Positions 1 to 5,652 of a stretch of DNA of 18,634 bases are shown one piece after another. A program made the translations under genes and the position numbers. Each line of letters opens with the position of its first letter. Position 1 is the stretch's first letter. Location: assembly GCA_946886065.1 (NCBI GenBank), contig CAMPHU010000078.1:1-18634 (forward strand). The letters are read 5' to 3'. Below the pieces are notes generated by a model. It was not told where the DNA came from. It did no database searches and saw only the letters and a list, made by a program, of their open reading frames with translations. Origin of the DNA: an uncultured Massilia sp. Lineage in GTDB: Bacteria; Pseudomonadota; Gammaproteobacteria; Burkholderiales; Burkholderiaceae.

Positions 1-20
1 GGAAAATTTAAGGGAAGACA

Positions 21-653
21 ATGATACGCGTTGCCATTTGTGACGATCACCAAATAGTTCGAGCAGGTTTCAAACAGATTTTCTCGTCGTCGGGCGAATT
101 CGAAGTCGTTGCCGAGGGCGCTACCGGCCGTGAGGCCCTCGATATCGCCCGTCGCGAAATCTGCGACGTGCTGTTGCTCGATATCGCGATGCCGGACCAG
201 AGCGGCATCGACATCCTGCGCACGATCCGCCAGGGGCAGCCCAATCTGCCGGTGCTGATCCTGTCCGGCTATCCGGCGCAGCAATACGCGCTCAACCTGT
301 TCAAGATGGGCGCGAACGGCTACCTGAACAAGGAATGCGAGGCGGACGAGCTCAAGACGGCCGTGCGGACCGTGTACCAGGGCCGCCGTTACGTGAGCTC
401 GACCGTCGGCGAACTGCTGGCCCAGAGCTTCGACCGCGATCCGAACACCGCCCTGCATACCGAGCTGTCGGACCGCGAGTTCCAGGTCTTCCTGCGCCTC
501 GCCAAGGGCGCGACCGTGTCCGATATCGGCAATGCCTTGTCGCTGTCGATCAAGACCGTGTCGACCTACCGTACCCGCATCATGGAAAAGATGGGCCTGC
601 AGTCCAACAGCGACCTGACCTACTACGCCATGAAGAACAATCTCCTCGATTGA
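21..653 (+). CDS. NarL/FixJ-family response regulator (receiver + LuxR-type HTH)
   Basis: A cytoplasmic two-component response regulator of 210 residues, the normal length for the family. The N-terminal receiver (about residues 1-120) has the acidic pair D8/D9, the phospho-acceptor D54 in LLLDIAMPD, S82 and K104. A LuxR/GerE-type helix-turn-helix occupies about 147-208 (ELSDREFQVF, then the recognition helix near SIKTVSTYRTRI). Such proteins bind DNA as dimers after phosphorylation of the Asp. The start is supported by an AGGGAAG ribosome site a few bases upstream of the ATG. Its promoter lies outside the window. The histidine kinase downstream (1029-2519) is of the HisKA_3 class that normally partners NarL-type regulators, so the two are a plausible pair, but a terminator and a separate promoter lie between them. 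The regulon cannot be read from the sequence. Confidence 0.95.
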   Translation: MIRVAICDDHQIVRAGFKQIFSSSGEFEVVAEGATGREALDIARREICDVLLLDIAMPDQSGIDILRTIRQGQPNLPVLILSGYPAQQYALNLFKMGANGYLNKECEADELKTAVRTVYQGRRYVSSTVGELLAQSFDRDPNTALHTELSDREFQVFLRLAKGATVSDIGNALSLSIKTVSTYRTRIMEKMGLQSNSDLTYYAMKNNLLD

Positions 654-661
654 GTCCTGCC

Positions 662-691
662 GCGCGCGCTTCGGCGCGCGCATCTGTTTGT
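662..691 (+). terminator. Hairpin terminator after the NarL-type regulator
   Basis: Eight bases after the stop codon, GCGCGCGC (662-669) pairs perfectly with GCGCGCGC (674-681) around a TTCG tetraloop, giving a very stable C(UUCG)G hairpin. The following ATCTGTTTGT is only moderately T-rich, so termination may be incomplete. Confidence 0.6.
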
Positions 692-865
692 CCTCCAAGA
701 TCTCCTGAAGCACCCAGCCCGGCCGCAGGCATGCGCTTGCTTCCGGCGCATCCGCGTTGCCATGCTGATCGTCCCGGACCTGTCCCGCATTTGTATGTGG
801 CTGAGCCTGCTCTACAGCTGCGAATTGGGCGTAAGATGAACCGGATCCTTATCGTCGAGAGGAGG

Positions 866-881
866 GAACAGGCGTCTGTTC
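866..881. promoter_or_regulatory. Perfect dyad GAACAG-N4-CTGTTC in the regulator-kinase intergenic region
   Basis: GAACAG (866-871) and CTGTTC (876-881) are exact inverted repeats around GCGT. A second small dyad, CCAGA-N5-TCTGG (883-897), follows at once. The whole 654-1028 gap (375 bases) carries no convincing gene. It holds the terminator at its start, this dyad in the middle and a promoter near its end. The dyad sits about 120 bases upstream of the predicted kinase transcription start, where an activator or repressor dimer could bind. No known box is matched with confidence. Confidence 0.35.
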
Positions 882-963
882 TCCAGATCTTTTCTGGTAC
901 GCAATTTGTGTATTTCTCCTGCAACCAATTTGAAACATTGAGTTACAGGAAGGCGTTTCGCAG

Positions 964-991
964 TGCAACATTTTCCTACCCCGTCTATAAT
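964..991 (+). promoter_or_regulatory. Promoter of the CHASE3 histidine kinase gene
   Basis: A consensus -10 box TATAAT lies at 986-991. The matching -35 is weak (TGCAAC at 964-969, 16-base spacer). Transcription would start near 998, giving a leader of about 30 bases that includes the ribosome site. The perfect -10 with a poor -35 suggests help from an activator. Confidence 0.5.
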
Positions 992-1028
992 CAGGCGACG
1001 GCAACGTTGCGCGAAAGGAAGCCTCAGG

Positions 1029-2519
1029 ATGACCACATCAACCGCTCGGACCGGCAAGCCTGTCCGAACCCTGCCGCTCAACAAAACCCTGCTGTGCCTG
1101 GCATGCGTCATTCTGCTGATCGTCAACGGGGTCTTCCTGGTCCGTAACCTGGACGACCTGCGCGCGGCGAATGCGCTGCAAACCCAGACGGCGCGCGTGT
1201 CGGACGAACTCCAATACCTGAACCTGCTCGTGACCGACGCCGAAAGCGGACTGCGCGGTTACTTCCTGTCGGGTTCCGACGTCTACCTCGGCCCGCTGCA
1301 CGCGGCGCCCCAGCAGATCGACAACCAGCTGCGCGCCCTCGGCGTGCTGCTCGCCGACAGCCCCTCGCAAACCAGGAACCTGAACCAGCTGCGCGCCCTG
1401 GTCAAGAAGAAGCTCGGCCTGATGCACCAGGCGCTCGAGGTCTACCGCCAGGGCGGCCTGGTCGACATCGTCGCCATCGCGGCCGCCCCGGACGAGCGCG
1501 CCGACATGGACGAGATCCGCCTGCAGGTGGTGATCATGACGCGCGAGCAGAACGAACTGCTGGCCGCGCGCACCGCCGCGTTTTACCAGCAGTACCGCCA
1601 TGCCGCGCTGCTCGGTGTCGGCATCAATGCAGCCGCGATCATCGTCTTGCTGCTGTTCTATAAGCTGATCCGGCGCGCATTCAAGCTGCGCCTGCGTGCC
1701 GAGCACGCCCTGCAGCAGTCGAACGAGCACCTGGAACACATGGTGGTCGAGCGTACCGAGCAGTTGTCGGTGCTGTCGCGCCACCTGATCAAGGTATCGG
1801 AAGAGGAAAAGTCGCGCCTGGCGCGCGAGCTGCACGACGAGATGGGCGCCAACCTGACCGCGATCGGCATGGACCTGACCACGGTGGGCGAGCAGCTGCG
1901 CGACACCCATCCGGAACTGGCCGCCAAGCTCGGCCGCGCGCGCCGCACCCTGGTCGACACGGTGCAACTGAAGCGCCGCATCATCGAAAACCTGCGGCCC
2001 AGCCTGCTCGACAACATGGGCCTGTCGGCCGCGCTGCAGAGTTATTGCGCCGATTATGCGCGCATCACCGCGCTCGACTGCGACGCCCTGATCGATCGCC
2101 AGGCCGATGCGGCCGGCCCGATGCAGGCGATCGCGCTGTTCCGCATCACCCAGGAAGCGCTGAACAATATCGCCAAGTACGCCAAGGCGCGCTCGGTGAT
2201 CGTCAACCTGACGCGCGAAGAGGATGGCTGGGACCTGGAAATCACCGACGACGGCATCGGCATCGCGGAAGGCGCCATGGCCAAGTCGAAGTCGCACGGC
2301 CTGCTGGGCATGCGCGAACGCGCCTTGCTGCTGGGCGGCACACTGGACGTGGATCGGGGAGTGAACGGCATCGGGACTTGTGTGCGCGCCTGGATTCCGG
2401 CGCAAGCCCCGGGTGGGGAAGGGACGTCCGCCTCAGCAGCCGTTCCGGGCAAAACCGAGGATCCGCCGCCGGCCTTGCCGGAGACGGATCCCCTCAAACT
2501 CAACGCGCCACATCCATGA
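1029..2519 (+). CDS. CHASE3-domain sensor histidine kinase (HisKA_3, NarX/DegS class)
   Basis: A 496-residue inner-membrane sensor kinase. TM1 is about 20-38. A mostly helical periplasmic domain of CHASE3 type follows (about 45-186, with the typical DAESGLRGYFL block). TM2 is about 193-212, then a short coiled linker. The HisKA_3 dimerisation region carries phospho-acceptor H269 in ARELHDEMG. The HATPase_c domain shows the N-box (ITQEALNNIAKYA, about 373-385), the G1 box TDDGIGI (407-412) and a GLLGMRER segment. The ATG at 1029 is preferred over an in-frame GTG at 963 because AAAGGAAG lies just upstream and the GTG would fall upstream of the promoter's -10 box. A Pro-rich, low-complexity tail after about residue 457 extends beyond the ATPase fold and overlaps the convergent gene by 20 bases. 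The likely partner is a NarL-type regulator such as the one at 21-653. Confidence 0.93.
   Translation: MTTSTARTGKPVRTLPLNKTLLCLACVILLIVNGVFLVRNLDDLRAANALQTQTARVSDELQYLNLLVTDAESGLRGYFLSGSDVYLGPLHAAPQQIDNQLRALGVLLADSPSQTRNLNQLRALVKKKLGLMHQALEVYRQGGLVDIVAIAAAPDERADMDEIRLQVVIMTREQNELLAARTAAFYQQYRHAALLGVGINAAAIIVLLLFYKLIRRAFKLRLRAEHALQQSNEHLEHMVVERTEQLSVLSRHLIKVSEEEKSRLARELHDEMGANLTAIGMDLTTVGEQLRDTHPELAAKLGRARRTLVDTVQLKRRIIENLRPSLLDNMGLSAALQSYCADYARITALDCDALIDRQADAAGPMQAIALFRITQEALNNIAKYAKARSVIVNLTREEDGWDLEITDDGIGIAEGAMAKSKSHGLLGMRERALLLGGTLDVDRGVNGIGTCVRAWIPAQAPGGEGTSASAAVPGKTEDPPPALPETDPLKLNAPHP
2451..2491 (-). terminator. Intrinsic terminator of the Crp/Fnr gene, inside the kinase 3' coding end
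   Basis: On the minus strand, 8 bases past the Crp/Fnr stop codon, GGATCCG pairs with CGGATCC (2485-2491 with 2459-2465). An inner stem CCGGC/GCCGG (2477-2481 with 2469-2473) continues it, and TCGGTTTTG follows. The structure lies wholly within the last 70 bases of the convergent kinase gene. The T-run is short (four T), so efficiency is uncertain. Confidence 0.5.
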
Positions 2520-3300
2520 GCAGGCGGTCGTATTCCGACTTCGCGACCTTGTAGCATTCACCGGCATATTCTTCCAGGCCAGCACGGTCGAGGACGGTGA
2601 TATTGCCGCGGCGGTACTGGATCAGGCCTTCGTCCTGCAGCTTGCCGGCGGCGGCGGTGATGCTTTCGCGGCGCACGCCCAGCATGATCGAAATCAGTTC
2701 CTGGGTCACTTTCAGCTCATTGGTCGGCGAGCGGTCCAGGCGGTCCAGCAGCCAGCGGCAGAGCTTCTGCTCGATCGAGCTGTGGCGGCCGCCGACGGCG
2801 TTCTGGGCCATCTGGGCAAACAGGGCGTTGGTGTAGCGCATCAGGAGCTGCGGCAGGGCGCCGCCGCGGTTGAAGGCGTCACGCAGGTATTGGGTCTTGA
2901 GGCGGTAGCCGTAGCCGGCGCTCTGGACCACGGCGCTGCACATCGCACGCTCGCCCATGAAGAGCGACACGCCGACCACGCCCTCGTGGCCCACCACGGC
3001 GATCTCGGTGGTGGCGCCGTCTTCCATCACGTAGAGCAGCGACACGATTGCCGTGGTCGGAAAATACACGTATTCCAGTTTGCTGCCATACTCGAACAAC
3101 TCCTTGCCGAAGGGCAGAGGGACGAGTTCCAGGTGCTCGAACAGGGTTTCCAGGTCTTGGCGCGGGAGGGCGGCCAGCAGTTCGTTCTGCTGAGTGCCGC
3201 TATAGCTGACAACGGGGCGGGACGCTTTCATCTCCTCACTCGTGGCAGGGAGCTGGTTCTTCGCTTTTTGCGTGGCACCACCAAGTTGAGTGTTGTTCAT
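2500..3300 (-). CDS. Crp/Fnr-family transcriptional regulator
   Basis: A 266-residue cytoplasmic DNA-binding protein. A poorly conserved N-terminal stretch (1-35) precedes a cyclic-nucleotide-binding-like beta-roll (about 40-140) and a Crp-type winged helix (about 176-246), with a recognition helix around LGVRRESITAAAGKLQ. It lacks the N-terminal cysteine cluster of FNR (the only cysteines are C121, C181 and C249) and the Arg-Ser pair that holds cAMP in CRP, so the effector is unknown. The ATG at 3300 is chosen because AGAGGA lies 8 bases upstream. An in-frame ATG at 3333 has no ribosome site. The gene is divergent from the OmpR-type regulator (268-base gap) and convergent with the CHASE3 kinase, overlapping it by 20 bases. 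Many proteins of this subgroup carry simply this generic name. Confidence 0.9.
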   Translation of the reverse strand: MNNTQLGGATQKAKNQLPATSEEMKASRPVVSYSGTQQNELLAALPRQDLETLFEHLELVPLPFGKELFEYGSKLEYVYFPTTAIVSLLYVMEDGATTEIAVVGHEGVVGVSLFMGERAMCSAVVQSAGYGYRLKTQYLRDAFNRGGALPQLLMRYTNALFAQMAQNAVGGRHSSIEQKLCRWLLDRLDRSPTNELKVTQELISIMLGVRRESITAAAGKLQDEGLIQYRRGNITVLDRAGLEEYAGECYKVAKSEYDRLLMDVAR

Positions 3301-3503
3301 TTGTTGTCCTCTTTGATCTCTAACGTGCTTCATGAGCGACTTGTGGAGGCCGGGGCTTTCGTTGCCTCATCGCGATGTGTGTACATTAAAGCTATAGTCC
3401 GGTGCCGAACATAAGATTAGCAGTCGCACCCATGTAGGCTGTATGCATGATGTTTTGTCAGTCCAGTCCTACTAGACGGGGTGGGAAAATTCGTGCGTTT
3501 TGT

Positions 3504-3537
3504 TTGGTTTAGGCAACGGAAATGGCCCATAATGGGC
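3504..3537 (+). promoter_or_regulatory. Promoter of the OmpR/TctE-type system with a dyad over the -10 box
   Basis: TTGGTT (3504-3509) and CATAAT (3528-3533) are separated by 18 bases and would start transcription near 3540, about 29 bases before the ATG. A perfect dyad, GCCCAT-A-ATGGGC (3525-3537), covers the -10 box, so a bound dimer would block RNA polymerase. The rest of the 3301-3568 gap holds no convincing gene, and I could not pick a convincing promoter for the divergent Crp/Fnr gene. Confidence 0.45.
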
Positions 3538-3568
3538 GCTTTCTTGTAGGCGGAAGGCCATCGCGAAC

Positions 3569-4291
3569 ATGGGGCTGCAGGTATTGCTGGTGGAAGACGA
3601 CGCCGTCCTGGCGGACGGCCTGACGCGCGCGCTGCAGGCCCAGGGCATGCAGGTGACGCTCGCCCGCGACGGCCTGGGCGCCGACCAGTTGCTGCAGGAT
3701 GCCGCGGCCGCTTCCTCACAGGCGCCGGACGCCGCCGCCCCCGACGTGGTCGTGCTCGACATCGGCCTGCCCGGCATCGACGGTTTCGAGGTCGTGCGCC
3801 GCCTGCGTGCGCGTGGCGCGGCCACTCCGGTATTGCTGTTGACGGCCCGCGACGCCGTCGAAGACCGGGTGCGCGGCCTGGAAACCGGGGCCGACGACTA
3901 CCTGGTCAAGCCCTTCGCCACCCCCGAACTGCTTGCCCGCATCCGCGCCCTGGCGCGGCGCCACGCCCCCAAGCCCAGCGTCCTGGCCCTCGGCCGGCTG
4001 GCCCTCGACAGCGCCACCCGGCGCGCGCGCGTGGGCGAGCGCAGCCTGGAGCTCTCGGTACGCGAATGGGGCGTGCTCGAATACCTGCTCCAGCACGCCG
4101 GGCGGGTCGTCTCCAAGCAGCAAATCATCGACGCCATCCTGCCCTGGGGCGAGGACCTGACCCAGAACGCGGTCGAGGTCTATGTCTCGCGCCTGCGCCT
4201 CAAGCTGGACGGCGCCGGCGTGGCGATCCGCACCATCCGCGGCTTCGGCTACCTGCTGGAAGCCGACGCTGCCGACGCCGCCAAGGCATGA
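3569..4291 (+). CDS. OmpR/PhoB-family response regulator (TctD/QseB-like)
   Basis: A 240-residue response regulator. The receiver has E9/D10/D11, phospho-acceptor D64 in VVLDIGLPG, T92 and K114. The C-terminal winged helix (about 140-234) has the family signature AVEVYVSRLRLKL and ends with TIRGFGYLLE. The phospho-Asp sits about 13 residues later than usual (near 51) because of an Ala-rich insertion, roughly residues 45-57, between helix 2 and strand 3. GGAAGG lies about 11 bases upstream of the ATG. The stop codon overlaps the kinase start as ATGA, so the two are translationally coupled and almost certainly partners. TctD and QseB relatives control tricarboxylate uptake or motility and virulence. 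No tctCBA transporter is present here, so the regulated process is unknown. Confidence 0.94.
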   Translation: MGLQVLLVEDDAVLADGLTRALQAQGMQVTLARDGLGADQLLQDAAAASSQAPDAAAPDVVVLDIGLPGIDGFEVVRRLRARGAATPVLLLTARDAVEDRVRGLETGADDYLVKPFATPELLARIRALARRHAPKPSVLALGRLALDSATRRARVGERSLELSVREWGVLEYLLQHAGRVVSKQQIIDAILPWGEDLTQNAVEVYVSRLRLKLDGAGVAIRTIRGFGYLLEADAADAAKA

Positions 4292-5652
4292 GCAGCATCC
4301 GGCTGCGCCTGCTCAAGTGGCTGCTCGGCCCCATCCTGCTGCTCAACCTGGTGCTGGCCGGCCTGGTCTATGCGCTGGCCTGGACCCCGGCGCAGGTGGC
4401 TTTCGACCAGGGCCTTGCCGACACCGCCGCCGCGCTGGCGGGACGGGTGCGGGACGGTGCGCCGGCCTTCCTGCCGGCCACGCTCGCCGGCCAGGACCGC
4501 CTGTGGTACGTGGTGCGCGACGGCGGCGCCCATCTGGCCGGCAGCCCCGCTTTTCCTGTCCTGAAGCCGGGCGCGCCGGCCTACGACGCCACGATCGGCG
4601 GCGAACCGGTGCGGGTCGCGGCGCTCGCCGTGGCGACGCCCGGCGGCATGCGCCAGGTGGGCGTGGCGCGCACGCTGCGCCAGCGCCTCGAGCTGCGCTC
4701 GGCCATCCTGCGTTCGCTGTTCGTGCTCGTGACCCTGGCCACGCTCACCCTCGTAGGACTGGTCTGGCTATCGGTGAGCAACGGCCTGAGGCCGCTGGCG
4801 CGCATCCGCGCCGACCTGACCGGCCGCGGCGCCGGCGACCTGGCGCCGATCGCCGCCGACGAGGTGCCCTACGAGATCGCGCCGGTAGTGACCGGTTTTA
4901 ACGAACTGCTCGACAAGGTCGAGGCGGGCGCGCGCGCCCAGCGCGACTTCATGGCCGACATGGCGCACCAGCTGCGCACCCCGCTGGCCGGCCTGCAGCT
5001 GCAGCTCGAATGGCTGGCCGGCCGTCATGGCGGCGACCCCGAGACCCTGCGTTCGGTCGGCCTGATGCGCCTGGCCAACGAGCGCATGATCCGCCAGGTG
5101 AACCAGCTGCTGGCGCTGGCCCGGGCGCGCCAGGGCCAGCCCGGCGCGGCCCACGAAGCGCTCGACCTGGCCGGGCTGGTGCAGGATGCGATCCAGTATT
5201 TCGTCGAGGAAGCCGCGCGGCGCGGCATCGACATCGGCTTCGAGCTGGCGCCCGCGCCCCTGCGCGGGGATGCCTTCCAGCTGCGCGACCTGGTCGACAA
5301 CCTGGTCGACAACGCGCTGCGCTACACCCCGCGCGGCGGCAGCGTCACGGTGACCGCGAAGGAAGACGGGGAAGGGGTGCTGTTCGCCGTGGAGGACACG
5401 GGCCCCGGCAGCGCGCCCGCCCGGCGCGCCCAGGTGTTCGAGCGCTATGTGCGGCTGGACGACAAGAGCGCCGGCAGCGGCCTGGGGCTGGCGATCGTGC
5501 GCGACATCGCGCTCGCGCACCGCGCCCGGGTGGAACTGGGAGAAGGGCCGGAGGGACGCGGTACCCGCGTCGCGGTCCGGTTTCCACGGACCGCGGCGCG
5601 GGAGGCGCCACGGGATCAGTCGGCGCCCGCTCAGTCGGCGCCTGACGTATAG
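4288..5652 (+). CDS. Sensor histidine kinase (TctE/QseC-like)
   Basis: A 454-residue inner-membrane histidine kinase. TM1 is about 9-31. A periplasmic sensor of the two-component-sensor N-terminal type (about 32-140) contains WYVVRDGGAHLAGSP, and TM2 is about 141-163. A HAMP-like linker precedes the HisKA domain, whose phospho-acceptor is H227 in ADMAHQLRTPLAG. The HATPase domain has the N-box DLVDNLVDNALRYTP, G1 VEDTGPG (369-375), the F-box VFERYVRL and G2 GSGLGLAI. The ATG at 4288 overlaps the TGA of the upstream regulator by four bases, which fixes the start. The 3' end overlaps pilY1 on the other strand by 22 bases. The last residues (Ala, Pro and Ser rich) lie outside the ATPase fold. 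The signal is unknown; tricarboxylates are a guess from TctE homology only. Confidence 0.94.
   Translation: MSSIRLRLLKWLLGPILLLNLVLAGLVYALAWTPAQVAFDQGLADTAAALAGRVRDGAPAFLPATLAGQDRLWYVVRDGGAHLAGSPAFPVLKPGAPAYDATIGGEPVRVAALAVATPGGMRQVGVARTLRQRLELRSAILRSLFVLVTLATLTLVGLVWLSVSNGLRPLARIRADLTGRGAGDLAPIAADEVPYEIAPVVTGFNELLDKVEAGARAQRDFMADMAHQLRTPLAGLQLQLEWLAGRHGGDPETLRSVGLMRLANERMIRQVNQLLALARARQGQPGAAHEALDLAGLVQDAIQYFVEEAARRGIDIGFELAPAPLRGDAFQLRDLVDNLVDNALRYTPRGGSVTVTAKEDGEGVLFAVEDTGPGSAPARRAQVFERYVRLDDKSAGSGLGLAIVRDIALAHRARVELGEGPEGRGTRVAVRFPRTAAREAPRDQSAPAQSAPDV
5555..5595. repeat. Tandem perfect hairpins at the kinase/pilY1 convergent 3' ends
   Basis: GACGCGG-TAC-CCGCGTC (5555-5571) abuts CGCGGTCCG-N7-CGGACCGCG (5571-5595). 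Both stems are perfect. They lie in the last 100 bases of the kinase gene and, for the minus strand, 35 bases past the pilY1 stop codon. There is no T-run on either side, so this may be an RNA-stabilising or Rho-associated 3' structure for the pil mRNA rather than a classical terminator. Confidence 0.4.

Noticed and set aside
866..881. LexA/SOS box
   Set aside because: The half-site GAAC is followed by eight bases before GTTC, not four, and the CTGT-N8-ACAG form of proteobacteria is not present in that orientation.
838..1147. A short frame beginning MNRILIVERRE that looks like a response-regulator start
   Set aside because: The resemblance ends after eight residues, no receiver motifs follow, and the frame runs into the kinase gene in another phase.
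1038..2405. A 455-codon open frame antisense to the CHASE3 kinase
   Set aside because: Shadow of a well-defined kinase; no recognisable protein features.
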